From NCBI GenBank assembly GCA_963971305.1, contig OZ020313.1, positions 25,894,602 through 25,958,601 on the forward strand: a stretch of 64,000 nucleotides of DNA, written 5' to 3'. The notes below the pieces were generated by a model. It searched no databases. It was not told the DNA's origin and worked only from the letters and a program-made list of their open reading frames with translations. Positions 1 through 11,759 of this stretch are shown piece by piece. The position numbers and the translations under genes are program-made. Every line of letters begins with the position of its first letter. Positions within the stretch are counted from its first letter, which is position 1. Source of the DNA: Arcuatula senhousia (lineage: Eukaryota > Mollusca > Bivalvia > Mytilida > Mytilidae).

Positions 1-1191
1 AATAAAAAAAGTGGAATAAAGCGATTCCCCTTGATTTGAGGAATGACAAAATATCCATACCTAGATGTCACCTAAAGTTGTTTTAATAGGCCATTTTAAA
101 TGAATTCGCTTGTTCCAACCAAGAAAGAAATAAACAGCTTTAGATGATGATAACCATTCGGTTTTCCAATTGTGTAATTAAATCTATATCATATATATAT
201 CATAAACGCAAATCTGTACCAAAATTAATTTTACGTTTAAACACTTATTAGAAGAAAAAATGTAATAAATGTATATTTTTGTGTACCAATATATCAATTA
301 ATTTACACAACTTTGAAAATTTTAGATTTGCTATCAATGCAATTGAATTCGCCAATCATTCTGTGTTAAAAATTTTGCACAGCTCGTAACGGGCAGCGGA
401 GAGCTCTACAGCAAGTTTCCGCGAAAAAAAATGCCTAATGCTGGTATTGATTTTTTTCGTCCGGATATGCTACTCACAATTTTCACGTGCACAGTTTATA
501 CAGGTTCGATGTGAATTTGAAAATAATTACAAATATTGCTACTGGCCTTCCAAAAATTTTCTATGTAAATATAGAACAAGGAGAAAAATATTCTGATGAC
601 GATGAGTTACTTCATTTTTTTAGTAAAACAAATTTTATTCATTTGTTTTACATTTTCTTTGTTTACGCTCATTCGCCCCAAATACCTCGATCTAGAAATT
701 GAACTGATTAAAGTAAAAATAACTACGATTAAAACAATAAAACAATAAAACAGTCCATGTCTTTTCGGGAATGGGGTCCTCTAGATCTAATATTCTGAAT
801 TCTAAACGATTTTATTCCTCTGAGGCGTGGAACTCCGTCATATGAGGGCCAAAGAGAGGATCCATCATTGATGTTTCATGGTATAGGGTAGACCTTCTTC
901 AACTCAAAAGGTATGTAAAAATACAATTATGTTGTTCAATGACATCTCATATATTTTTGCTGTGCTCGCATTTAGGCTATGCCTACCTCATATTATAAAA
1001 TTAATGGTCGGCTTAACGCAAACTTTGACAATAATTTTGAGTAGGTGCACTTTAAGCATTTTGGGTGTATGGTGTTTTTTTTATATTTGGTATCCAATAA
1101 ATACCATTTTTTCACAAATGATATTCATATTTATGTTTGTATAAATATTCCCCAAACATTTAGTTGTTTCACTGAGTTGTTTTTGCTTTAG
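1..1191. other. Left flank, probably intron of the sulfotransferase gene
   Basis: No coding exon could be recognised here. The sulfotransferase to the right lacks its first half, including the 5'-phosphosulfate loop, and I looked for that half in this stretch without success. It probably lies left of the window. A donor-like site near 910 follows sequence with stops in the frames I tried. Confidence 0.4.
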
Positions 1192-3542
1192 ACTGCCCTG
1201 CAGTTCATAACTGGTTTTACCATACAAAAAAGTCGGACGAAGCAGTCAATGGCCAGAATGATGTTCCAGTTTACAACGTGTACTTCGAAGACATGAAGGC
1301 AGTAAGTAAATAGGAGATTTTAAAGACAAACGTCAACTTTACATTTCCTGCTCTCCATGCCTCTAATCCCCTTTCCAGATGCTTTGATCCACAGGCGCTT
1401 GTTCATAGTCAAATTTGTCTCGCTAGGCAACGGCCACCTCTAAATAATTCAGTGGAATGGTTATTGCTTAGCGAGCGAATAGTTTTTTTCATGTTTTTTG
1501 GCCTGTAGAATGAAAACTATAGGAGATAAAGAAAAGATTTTCAAGCTCATTGAGCTCTACAAAAGTGTCCATTGGGTCAAAGCTGTTAGGTGACTTCTTA
1601 TAAGGTTATGGCCATTTAAGGTAAAAAAAATCGGGGTTTCCTGCATGCCACCATGATATCGAAGATTGTAGATATAGGGGCTATGTCAAAATAGCGTTTT
1701 TATGCTTTTAGCTCACCTGACACCAAGGTTCATGTTAGCTGTTTTCATTATTAGGCGTCCGTCGTCCTTTCACAGTCCGCTAACTTTAACACAACGTAAG
1801 GGGCTAAAACATAAGTGATTCAGTGAGCAATTCAGGCTCATTGGAGCATCTATTTTGCCTTGTACAAAGAAAAACAATTGCAGTGTAAAAATGCTGTTAC
1901 TTGTTAAAGCATTCAGCTAGTTAACCTCTACAAAATTGCTAGCTGTCAGATGGTCTTATATAGCAGTTTATTTTCCTTTCAAGGTTTTTTCATGATTTCG
2001 GCCTATAGAGTGAAAACTATTGCAGATAGAGAAAGCCTGCTTGCTTAAACATTCAGCTCATTTAGCTCTACAAAAGTTTTACTTGGTGGAAATTGTCAGA
2101 TGATCCGTTGAAGGGGTAAAGGAATAGCTCATATATAAGACTCACAAAGCTTAAGAACCAGATGAGCGATTCAGGCTCTTGGGAGCATTTTTCTGCTTTC
2201 TTTTCTTGTTTTTTTTTCGTTTGTTTGTTTGGTTTTTCTTTTGGCCACGCTCGGTTATCTGTTTTTCACTACGGTGCCTACCTTCTGTTGGTTAATTATG
2301 CTTTGATTGTTGCCGATGAAAGGTTAATACAAGACATCTTTAATTCAAGTATTTAAATGCAGATTTTGACCCTTTCCATTCCTAGTTTCTTAAATTGTTA
2401 TACTTTATATTTCAATTCTTTTGATGTGTCATTGTAATTTCATGACTTAAAGTCTTGAATTGTGTTAATGAAAATAACCAGTATTGGTATCTTTTAGGAT
2501 CCAGTCAATGAAATTAAGAAGATGGCATCCTATCTTAAGCTAAACTTAACAGATGATTTTATTAAAGATGTAGCAGATAAATGCAGTTTTAAAAATTTGA
2601 AAAAAGGAAGCGAGGCAAAGGAAACTGAACTTGATGGAATACCAAAGGAAGCTTTTTCGTTCATGTTTAGAAAAGGTTAGTTCTAATGATCATACCCCTG
2701 GCAAACCCATACATCTTGCTTAGTAGGGTCTTTTGACGCAGTAAAAAAGAATCATAAGAGGTCCAGGCCCACTTCTGGATGTCTATGCATATGATATGGT
2801 GCAATGTGACTTTAAATATCCTGCCATGCATGCTACCGTAAAAAAACTGATCCCATAAATTTTTTTGGGTAATACAAAAACCATGAACTGGTATAACTAA
2901 TCTAATACATGTAATGTAGAAAGGAAAACAAAATTAGGCACAAAAAGACACATAAGAGAATTGAAGACCAAAATGGTCCTGACTTGGTACAATCAATTGA
3001 CTTTATAAGGACGTCTTACTTTTGATACTTGTAGGATTGGTTTCGACCGTATTCATAATATCTTTGATCTAGGACCAAATTTCAAGACGGTTAACAGCGA
3101 CCACAAATCTGCTGGCTGTTCTCCATTGTTTATATTTAAATAAAATTGAACTTCAAGCTGATTATTTAGGTTGTGTTGCGAACACTTAAATCCGTATCTC
3201 ATCACCATATTCCTTAAATAAAATGTATTTGCCAGATTTTCGTGCAAATCAATTCAATAGATGTTCAGTCTTAATTTAATAGGTGAAGAAGAAACAGACG
3301 GACGGATAAACACCAAACCTCGATGAAATATTTTGATATAAGTCTCTTCATTGGAAGAATAGTTGTTTCAGAATTTTAATTGGATTGAATTGAGAAAAAA
3401 ATTCATGTCATAACTTGTTTTTTTTACAGGAGAAGTTGGTGACTGGAAGAACTACTTCACTGTAGCCCAAAATGAGCTGTTTGATCAGATTTACAAAGAT
3501 AGAATGAAAGACATCAAGTTCACATATAAATATTCCATATAA
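1192..3542 (+). CDS. Cytosolic sulfotransferase (SULT family), C-terminal three exons
   Basis: Sulfotransferases move a sulfonate group from PAPS to hydroxyl or amine acceptors in the cytosol. Three exons are visible: 1192-1301, 2498-2675 and 3430-3542, each with AG and GT borders and matching phases. Together they give about 132 residues, ending in TAA at 3540-3542. The first exon reads into [13 protein letters not shown] and the second continues [13 protein letters not shown], which is the family's YEDMK-DP-EI-K-A-FL stretch. The third holds [13 protein letters not shown], the signature KGxxGDWKNxFT motif of the 3'-phosphate PAPS-binding region and dimer edge. The family is usually 280-300 residues, so about half is missing on the left. 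Intron 1 (1302-2497) contains a mobile element. The substrate cannot be told. Family assignment is firm; the subfamily is open. Confidence 0.88.
1709..2187 (-). mobile_element. Short copy of the GCTCACCTGA-ended element in the sulfotransferase intron
   Basis: The left edge reads TAGCTCACCTGA and the right edge is the reverse complement of the opening GCTCCCAGGAGCCTGAATCG of the large copy at 24551-26030. A GGCGTCCGTCGTCC stretch lies near the left end, where the family carries its GGACG simple repeat. The copy is decayed, in reverse orientation, and holds little more than one internal unit. It lies wholly within intron 1 of the sulfotransferase. Confidence 0.65.
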
Positions 3543-3631
3543 AACATTTTATACATGTTTCTAGAAGGCTTTACCTTAAAATTGGACGATCACAAAGATA
3601 ATACAAGGGGTAATACCCACGTATCACTTAA

Positions 3632-3645
3632 AATAAAAAAATAAA
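3632..3645 (+). terminator. Polyadenylation signals of the sulfotransferase
   Basis: Two AATAAA hexamers, at 3632-3637 and 3640-3645, lie about 90-100 bases after the stop codon. This is a normal distance for a short 3' UTR. Confidence 0.5.
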
Positions 3646-3659
3646 ATATAGCATTATAA

Positions 3660-4435
3660 TAATGTGGCCTGTCTTTTTTTACTTACAAATGTTTGTAGAA
3701 CCATGCATGTCATTCTCTTTGAGAAGAACAAACATGTTTTATTTGTAATCTATCTGTATTTTAAGTTAAATAAATACAGAGATTGCAACGCATCTTAAAA
3801 TCCAAATAAACAAAAGAAAGAAATTTAAGAAAAAAAAACACATGTCTTGTTTTATAGAGTTTCATCCTAAAAATCAATAATTTGATAAGTAAATTTTACC
3901 ATCTATCCTCAGGAACTTAAGATCAAAGACACTGCATCATATAAAAAAATTAGACCGACATTGCGAAATTAATACTCCGTAATATAAAGACTATGACTTA
4001 GGTGATTATTTCAACTTTCCAATTGTCAGTATTCCCTTCATGTACATGAAGTAACATGCCATTCCTGAAAGCTCATTGAGTTTAATTATCACATCCGATT
4101 CGTTCAATTCCACAACGGCTTGAAAACAGAACTGTGTAACACAAAAATAGAATTGGAAAAAAATCATAAGCACATCAAGATGGTGCAAGATTGCGAAATA
4201 AGCGACAAAACTATAGACGTTTAAGTTAGTCAAAAGTTGCAAAGCCAAATACATGTAATACATAAAGGTAATTACGAAATTACCGAACTTTCACGATCAA
4301 TCTCAATGTCTAAGAAAAAAGACAATACATGAAAGTTAGACCGGAAAAATTATAGACCGCAATGGTCCTGACTTGGTAAATGCGTTTCAAATGAAATGAT
4401 GGGTAAAAGCAGATTTTATGGCTCGCCAATTCTCC
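3660..4435. other. Intergenic, no gene seen
   Basis: AT-rich sequence between the sulfotransferase and the next mobile element. The only recognisable item is a copy of the dispersed CAATGGTCCTGACTTGG signature at 4351-4380. Short open frames on the minus strand have no recognisable domain. Confidence 0.5.
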
Positions 4436-4723
4436 GGACCATTTAACTTGAACGGGGGGGCCTTGGTTTTTTGTTTTGGCCAGAAATTTTTTTAAAAATT
4501 ATTTCGTGAATGCGTCATGACAGAATTTTTATTTTTTGAAAGCGTCGCGACAGAATATTTTTTTTTTATTATTAGCATTATTTTATATGGCAGAAATTCT
4601 TCTTCAGAATATTTTTTTTTTCTTACCCTCTGCTGCCAAAATATTTTTTTTCATCAAAAATCATTTTCAAAATATTTTTTTAGGAAAAAAACAAGCCCCC
4701 CCTTCAAGTTAAATGGTCGGTCC
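4436..4723. mobile_element. Small TIR element (MITE) with GGACCATTTAACTTGAA ends
   Basis: The left end GGACCATTTAACTTGAACG is mirrored on the right by its reverse complement followed by GGTCC, with runs of G and C just inside. The 290-bp interior is rich in T runs and CAGAATATTTT-like strings and codes for nothing. A related element is at 33227-33665, and a lone left end sits near 8724. Confidence 0.7.
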
Positions 4724-4782
4724 CTAATAATAAAGTATATAAGTGATAAATGGTGTTGCGCACAGCTCTGTAAAGTAATTGA

Positions 4783-4926
4783 TATAATATAGAATGGATA
4801 TGGTGAGCTGCAAAGTTAGAAAGGGGTGTCCGTGTGCCAACAGTGATGAAAGATGATTTTCATCACTGTTGGCACACGGACACCCCTTTCTAACTTTGCA
4901 GCTCACCATATCCATTCTATATTATA
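4783..4926. repeat. Perfect 69-bp inverted repeat with 6-bp loop
   Basis: Arms 4783-4851 and 4858-4926 are exact reverse complements around the loop GATGAT. The 15-bp string CCTAATAATAAAGTA occurs at 4723-4737 and again at 4927-4941, so the hairpin plus 45 bases on its left sits between direct repeats. It could be a foldback element, a template-switch product or an assembly artefact. Confidence 0.9.
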
Positions 4927-4941
4927 CCTAATAATAAAGTA

Positions 4942-6000
4942 CATGTATTAAGCCGTTGTTTTTTTTCAATATGCTATTGACAATAAATAGACAATAATGA
5001 GATGTGGAATAAGTGTACGAGACATAGCCCAGGATCAAACGGGAATTCAGAAAAAAACATTTTTTTATGTCTTCCATTTTACAAAATAAAGGCAATTTTA
5101 CATTTAAACCGTGTTAATATGTATATCAGAACCTTTTGATGCACAAAAAAATTTCGGAAGACCACATCAGATAAAAAAAATACATGTAGTAAGATAAAGA
5201 AATACAGGATACGAAGCATAAAACCGTCCTAAAGTATCGAACATGATCGATCAGGCCAAATCAAACAAAAGGTCCAATGTATGTAAAATGCAACTTTTTT
5301 TTTTCATTTGTATTCCTTTAAGTTATTGTAGTAATCAGGTGTGGTATTTTCCTATGAAGAATTCCTATGAAAAGGACACTTTAAAGACTTCCTTATCTTA
5401 TTTCCTATAGTTTGTTTAAAAGTACCTTCTTGTGGCCTTTCTTAGAAAAGCTTCGAGAACACCACACCTGTGGACATTTTATTTAGCCATATAACAAAAA
5501 TTTCCTCAGACGTTCACCTTATAAAGTGAAGATGTAATATTTCGGATTTTCCTTTTATACGCTTGGTGTTCTTTTTATACCATCCGCTCTAAAAGGTTTT
5601 TTTTAATACCGTGTCAGTCTGTGCGAACGTCCGTATCATCATATATAGGGTGCATATCTCGAATTCCCCTTAACCATTCAATACTTATATCCGGAGGGGT
5701 CTAAGTTGAGCTGCTTATAATTATCGCTCTTGTCGTGTGGAAGAACCGAATGCGTGATGCTTTCCGAATAGCAGTCAATATCATCATATTAATTTTTATG
5801 TATGCAATTTTCATGTTCTACACAACAGAAACAAATCCTTTTTTTACGTTTTTAATATCTATTTGTATCTGTTATATGCTTCAGTACATGCGATTTGCAA
5901 AGCTCTTTTTGATGATCAAGGTTTGGAAAATGAAAAGATAGCAATTACAAAATAAAGAAACATCTTTTAGTACAACAACAGAACACTGAAAATATAAGCG
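4942..6000. other. Intergenic, no gene seen
   Basis: About 1 kb of AT-rich sequence downstream of the B-box gene. A hydrophobic 68-codon open frame at 5735-5941 has no family resemblance and is probably chance. No repeat family was recognised. Confidence 0.45.
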
Positions 6001-6001
6001 T

Positions 6002-6007
6002 TTTATT
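6002..6007 (-). terminator. Possible polyadenylation signal of the B-box gene
   Basis: AATAAA on the minus strand begins only about 14 bases after the stop codon at 6021-6023. If used, the 3' UTR would be very short. Confidence 0.35.
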
Positions 6008-6020
6008 GTTTCATTCTACG

Positions 6021-7658
6021 TCAGTCGATTTGAAATACTAATACTTCTTCACCATTATCATTAAGTATCAACAATCTGCGTACTAGGTTAATGTCAAAAT
6101 ACAGTCCATTGGCATATCGTACACCATCGTCTTTATTTAGAACTATCTTGTGTGTTTTGTCATTTTCTGATATTTTGAAAACGTTATCAGAATGTCCACA
6201 AACAACGTATAAGTTTCCAGATTTATCTGATGTTATGCCTCTCGGTTTGCTCATTTCCGGATGTTTGAAGAACGTTCGTTCGCCACTTGATGTCACTTGA
6301 TATATTTCGTCATCATTTACTGTCGTGTAGTAAAAGTTACCATTAGAACTGTAGTGTATGAAATCAGCATCTTTCATGGTTTTGAACTCGTTAAGAGTAT
6401 CTCCGTTATCATTCAGCACTTTAACGCTCTTATTTCCATGATCTACATAAATCTGGCCATTATCATAGCTTAATGCATAGCCATACGGTTGTTTTATGTT
6501 GCTAAGAGTAAAAGACTTTGTGTTCAAAGTACAATGTCCTTTGCTCCACAAAGTAACTATTGCACGATTCTTATCAACAGCAGAAACATCTCTCGGTTTA
6601 TTCCCTAGGTCAATGCGTTTCACATCAGACCCATCGTGATTACAAACGTAGAGAGAAAAATCTTTCTCCGACGGCAACAAAAGTTTGTCATCAGCAATAC
6701 ATCCTCTCATTATTCTTATTTCTGGATTTAAGTCAGAGGTAGGAAACATATGAAGCAGACGGAACTTACTGTCGTCTGATGATGTTATTGGAACTTGGAC
6801 CTGTTTTAATTTTGGTAAATCAATTTCTTTTTCTGTTACAGCAATTTGGCCAAAGAAGTCTAAACCGGTTGCGAAATTGTCCGCTTTTTTGTTCAACTGA
6901 AATTCAATCTGCGACATTTTGCTAAGTCTAGATCGAACCGAAGATTCTATTTCATGTGTTCTCTTATCCATCAGTTTCACAGCTTGGAACAATTGTGGTT
7001 CGTTAGCACTTTTGTCAAGTACCATAACGTTATTTATGCCTTCAGAAACAAATTTCTCGTGACTGCCTATCTCATTAATAAGCTCCTTAGCCTTTTCCTT
7101 AAAAGATTTAATATCACTTCGAATTTTGTGTGTGCTTTCCTTTTCCACTCTGTCCAAATTTTTAACAATTGATTCTTTCATTTGAGATATATCTCTTATT
7201 GCATTTTCTTCCATTTGTTCAAGATCTAACTCATTGAAATTCCTAGCCTGTATATCTTTGATTTTGCTTAAAAGTTTCGACAAATCTCTCATTCTAGATT
7301 GTACATCTTCAAAAACAAAACTTCCTCTCACGTTCTTGGCCGCCTTGTCTAATGGTAGAACATTTTGACAGTTCTTGTGGTCGTCTGCTATACAGCTGTC
7401 ACAAATGATGACGTCATGGCACGAGCAATAGAAAGAGACTTTTCTGTCTGGGTGATCAGGACATTTTGTTTTAATGAGACCAGACGAGAAGGCGCCTGCT
7501 TCTGACAAAGGGATAACCTTGTGAGGTGGTTGTAAACGTTTGTGAGTTTTGGAACAAGTTTTACACACTTCCTCTTGGCATTCGACGCACCAAGATTCAG
7601 CGGCACTATGCTCATCGTCACGAAGACATCCAGCACAAAGATTACGTTCTGTTGCCAT
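6021..7658 (-). CDS. B-box (TRIM-like) protein without RING, coiled coil plus C-terminal propeller-like region
   Basis: One open coding exon gives 545 residues. I chose the ATG at 7656-7658, four codons inside the longest frame, because a good acceptor (TTTTGTATTTTAG) ends one base before it, so a 5' UTR exon is probably spliced on there. Residues 8-46 form a first B-box (C8, C11, C24, C27, C32, C35, H39, H46) and 66-97 a second (C66, H69, C78, C86, C89, H94, C97). Charged heptad-like sequence follows at about 115-270. The last 240 residues have repeating GxxYV-like strands, as in NHL or six-bladed propeller domains of TRIM56/TRIM71-like mollusc proteins. There is no N-terminal RING, so ubiquitin ligase activity is doubtful; a scaffold or innate-immunity role is inferred from the family only. 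Such genes are greatly expanded in bivalves, so one-to-one orthology is unlikely. Confidence 0.85.
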   Translation of the reverse strand: MATERNLCAGCLRDDEHSAAESWCVECQEEVCKTCSKTHKRLQPPHKVIPLSEAGAFSSGLIKTKCPDHPDRKVSFYCSCHDVIICDSCIADDHKNCQNVLPLDKAAKNVRGSFVFEDVQSRMRDLSKLLSKIKDIQARNFNELDLEQMEENAIRDISQMKESIVKNLDRVEKESTHKIRSDIKSFKEKAKELINEIGSHEKFVSEGINNVMVLDKSANEPQLFQAVKLMDKRTHEIESSVRSRLSKMSQIEFQLNKKADNFATGLDFFGQIAVTEKEIDLPKLKQVQVPITSSDDSKFRLLHMFPTSDLNPEIRIMRGCIADDKLLLPSEKDFSLYVCNHDGSDVKRIDLGNKPRDVSAVDKNRAIVTLWSKGHCTLNTKSFTLSNIKQPYGYALSYDNGQIYVDHGNKSVKVLNDNGDTLNEFKTMKDADFIHYSSNGNFYYTTVNDDEIYQVTSSGERTFFKHPEMSKPRGITSDKSGNLYVVCGHSDNVFKISENDKTHKIVLNKDDGVRYANGLYFDINLVRRLLILNDNGEEVLVFQID

Positions 7659-7670
7659 TCTAAAATACAA

Positions 7671-10600
7671 AATTAGACAACAAAGTTACAACAGATGAAA
7701 CGTATTGAAATATGGAAAACATAAAAAGACAAAAAGTATCACTTTTATCATGGTTATCGGTAATGAATTTTAACAAAAAACAAAAATAAAAAGAACAGCG
7801 CTTTAATTACCGTTGTTCCCCCCCTCAAGTCACAGCGGGGCCTTCAACATGGCGCCAACTCTGAGACTTTCCTGCAAGTTTAAGACAGACCCTAGCTTTT
7901 TAAACAGAATTTGTTGCTAAACATTTACAAAGCATCACCCGTGTTCAAGTCTTAGGTAAACAAACTGATATGATTTTCTCTTTGTGTATTTTATCCCTAC
8001 TTTTAAGTATTGGTTTTATATAGCAAATAAAGGTTATAACAAAATTACATTACAGAACATGGAGGAGCAATCTCAACAAGAGAAAAAAAAGCAAGGAAGA
8101 CATACGAGAGAAATTGATTATGAAGATCGCAATGGTTCCGACTTGGTACAGGCATTCAAAGAAATTGTGCGTTATGCCAGGTGTTATATGACGCGCCAAA
8201 CAAAGATTTCATGAAGAAGGATCAGAGTGATGGTGGATTGCTTTATTCAATTCAACCTAGCAAGATGTCTTTGTTCACTTTAATTCATATAAAAGGAATA
8301 CTCCACTATGTTGTAGGGAAAAAGTTAAAACCCTTGTAAACATACAAATTTGATCGGATAAACTCAGGTAATGCAATACACAACCATTTAAACAAATACT
8401 ACGCTGATCAGTGTACTGTACTTTCTGTAGTTATCAATAATGATAAATTATCAATGACTTTTTTATATAAAAAAAATAGCTTAAAGACAAGTAAAAAATC
8501 GCTATACCTTTTTGTAAAACCCTGAATTCTAATGAGATTTTAACATCTGAGAAATATCCACCCGGAAAGGAATTTGTTCGTTAAAAGGAACAAGTAACCA
8601 TAAAGAGTCACATGATCGATAATTTAATTTTATAGTATACTCATGGAAAAAAGAATCGTAACAAATTTGAATATTTCAAGAATTCTGTAAAATAACATAA
8701 ATGTACTCAATAAAGCACGGACCATTTGATTTTAGGGGGGGGCTGGGATTTTGGCCTGCTTGAAAAAGACAACCATTCATATATTTTAATGCATTTGAAA
8801 TTACACAGAATATGCTTAAACTTTTACATGTTTTGTAGATTTTCTATTAAAATCAAAGTTTGAATGGTAAAAGTTATCAAATGCCTGTACAGTTAAAGTT
8901 GCAAGAAGGCAAAATGTTGATGCTCAGTCACTCTTTTTCCTATTGATATATGACATTTGTGAAAAGTATACCTTATCATATATACTACATTGAAATTTCC
9001 AACCTTTTAAAGTTGACCCTTTTGGGCCGCACATATGTACCTACCTTTGTAATTGAAGTTTACCCCCCCCCCCCTTTCTACAGACAGTTAAAATTTCCAA
9101 AAATTAACATTTGAGCAACGACTCGTTGAACGAGGATTGTTTTTAGTCAAGATAATAATCCGGTCTTTGTGGGATTTTTGTCATTTTGACTTTTTCAGAT
9201 CCACAGAGTCGTAGGCAGCCATGCAAACGTCAAAAATTATAAAAGTCTTTCAAGACCCTTTTGAGCTTAGTTGGGTGGTCTGTCCTATTAACATTTTTTA
9301 AAACAGTTTGCAATGCAAAAAAAACAGTAGTAGGTGCACCTAATGATACTAAGCAAACGTATGCTTCGAAATTAACAGTAACCTGTTCTTCCAGACGAAT
9401 GACCACCTACACTGAAAGAATCATTCAATTCCCATATTGTTTTATAACTAGAAAGTGCCATAAAAACATATTGGTACGGTTTGTTCAAATGCTTATAACA
9501 ATGAATGAATCCCTTCAACCTAATCTTTCATTCTAGTATGGTAGGTATTACTATGATGCTAAATGCATTATGCATGTTTCAGGAGCCTAACTGTGACATA
9601 CATGTATATGTAACTCGAGTACCAATGGATATGGTTTTAACCATATCCCTTCTTGTCTTATTCCTGTTTCTCTCCTTATCATTCGCTTAACCAAACTTCA
9701 AGATTTAATAAATGTATGTGATTGGGTTTGTCAGTTACCTGCCAAAGGTCGGTGGTTTCCCCCGGATACTCCGGTTTCCTTCTAGGCTGGTACCCCGCTG
9801 TTATCTGAACAGTAGGTTGCCGGTTGCCAGCTTAGTTTCCTTCATTAAAACTGACCCCCTTATATGACCCTTGACCTTGGATCTATTCAAAATGGTTAGG
9901 TTCCACTTCGAATTAAGCTTCATGGTCGAAACTACTAAAATTGAACCGGTTAATTGGGGAGGGGAGGGTCGTGAAATATTTTTTTTTTATCTTTGCTAAT
10001 TGTTGATGTAGATCTTAAGATCTCAATGAAAGAAGGAGGTTTGGCGCGCCACAAAACCTGGTTTAACCCACAATTTCTTTTGAAATGCCTGTACCAAATC
10101 AGGGTCATTGCGATCTTCAATTTTATTCCGGTACAAATGTATGACTTCCTTATTTTGTCTCTTTCAGTGATCCTCTAAGTTCGGTAATTTTGTAATTACC
10201 TTTATCATAGATGAGAGCAATTAAGATCATATCTAATCATATGTTGTGTGTTGTTAAAAGCTAGTATCGTGAAGTAGACCCCTGTGATTTTTTGGTCACT
10301 ATTGCACTGTGTCATACATATACTCTGTAAATATTGCACGTCCGACTGAAATGGCAGACAGGGGCAAAATATTTTTTTTTCACATTTATTAAAATGGAAA
10401 AAAATGATCATTTCAGGAGATGATAACACTGTTGCTTTCTCCGCAATGAACGCTCATAACTTACGAAACAAGAAAATTGGATACATATGCTATATTCCAA
10501 AATATACATCAAAATGTCAAAATGATGTCCCATTGTGCCTGTTATCGCCATTTCTATTCGTAGATGTCCAAATATGGCAATTCCATGAAAAATTTGAGCT

Positions 10601-10842
10601 ACCTACACACCTTTTATGATATCACGATATTTTCGTCTGAGAAATGTTGATATGTTTTAGTTAATCACAGAGCTAATTTTCATTCAATTCTGCCAACTTA
10701 TATCAAATCTGTACTAGATTTTTATACACCACCAAAACTTTTGACTTGTCACAATTGTACCATTTGTACTTACCCAGGTACATTTACAGTTTCCCATAGC
10801 ATTCGAAGTATTTTCAATTTCAATTTTCTCAAAACTGGTGTG
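7671..10842. other. Intergenic with scattered repeat fragments
   Basis: No gene was recognised in about 3.2 kb upstream of the B-box gene, which should contain that gene's 5' UTR exon and promoter. Visible items: a lone MITE end at about 8724-8760 (GGACCATTTGATTTTAGGGG), fragments resembling the 18095-18790 satellite near 9310-9360, and two copies of the dispersed TGGTCCTGACTTGG signature at 8121-8160 and 10086-10122 (reverse). Confidence 0.45.
8121..8160 (+). repeat. Dispersed 30-bp signature, representative copy
   Basis: The string GATCGCAATGGTTCCGACTT continues into TGGTACAGGCATT. Close relatives stand at 2961-2992 and 4351-4380 (+) and at 10086-10122, 11555-11598 and 19524-19580 (-), in otherwise unrelated sequence. 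The sharp conservation of this short piece suggests the end of an old mobile element or a recurring functional motif. Confidence 0.6.
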
Positions 10843-11408
10843 AAATACAAATGACAACAAAGTTCCAGACAATAAATTTTGCTACGCCTGACGCGCGTTT
10901 CGTCTATTCAAGACTCATCAGAGGCGCTCTACCAAAAATATTAAAAATGCCAAACACTGTATGAATAAGAAGAGCATAGAACAGTATAACCAAAAATACC
11001 AAACTGGGGAACCAAATTATTACTAAGATATTCAACCTATGTCTGGGGTAGGAAGAACCTTAGGGTTTAGACAATTTTGAAATTTAGACGGATAATTTAA
11101 AGCTTTGATGTATTCTCCAATTCAAAAGTGTTGGTGCCGGAGCGGGCTAACCTCGGGGAATTTAAACTCCACCAGCAGTGCTAACCTTCACGTGTGTTCG
11201 AAATACAAATGACAACAAAGTTCCAGACAATAAATTTTGCTACGCCTGACGCGCGTTTCGTCTATTCAAGACTCATCAGAGGCGCTCTACCAAAAATATT
11301 AAAAATGCCAAACACTGTATGAATAAGAAGAGCATAGAACAGTATAACCAAAAATACCAAACTGGGGAACCAAATTATTACTAAGATATTCAACCTATGT
11401 CTGGGGTA
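10843..11408. repeat. Two identical 208-bp direct repeats 150 bp apart
   Basis: The blocks 10843-11050 and 11201-11408 appear identical by eye, each running from AAATACAAATGACAACAAAG to CTATGTCTGGGGTA. They share the core CGCCTGACGCGCGTTTCGTC followed by a GACTCATCAG segment. A diverged reverse copy lies at 38240-38443. The ends are not TG...CA, so a pair of LTRs is unlikely; a recent 358-bp tandem duplication fits better. Confidence 0.85.
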
Positions 11409-11759
11409 TTTCAAATCTTTTGCACTTTTGTTCTATTTTGAACAAGTTACAAACCCAGAATTTGCAAAACATTTGGTGCACTGGGTAAGTGTTTGGCTTT
11501 TTCTGGATATGAACTATTTCCCAAAAAACCTAGCTTAACCTACCATTCTTTAAATACCTGTACAAAGTCAGGACCATTGCTATCTTTAATCTTCTAGTAT
11601 GTCTGCCTTGTTTTGTACTTTCTTATTTATTGCATGAGGTTAAAACTCCGCCCAGCGCCCGTTAACGTTCTGTACACTTGATGCAAGACAGAAAGTAGTT
11701 CTTGATGGAGTCCGATCACAGCATTAGAGTTCAATGTATGGTTGATCATATCAGTTCAA

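Noticed and set aside
840..917. Possible upstream sulfotransferase exon ending in a GTATGT donor
   Set aside because: The frames examined contain stops and do not resemble the expected segment before the CPAVHNWF exon.
5735..5941. Hydrophobic 68-codon frame as a small membrane protein
   Set aside because: It has no family resemblance, and AT-rich DNA readily yields such F/I/Y-rich frames.
10843..11408. Pair of 208-bp repeats as LTRs of a small retroelement
   Set aside because: The ends are not TG...CA, no primer-binding site or polypurine tract is seen in the 150-bp middle, and no target duplication was found.
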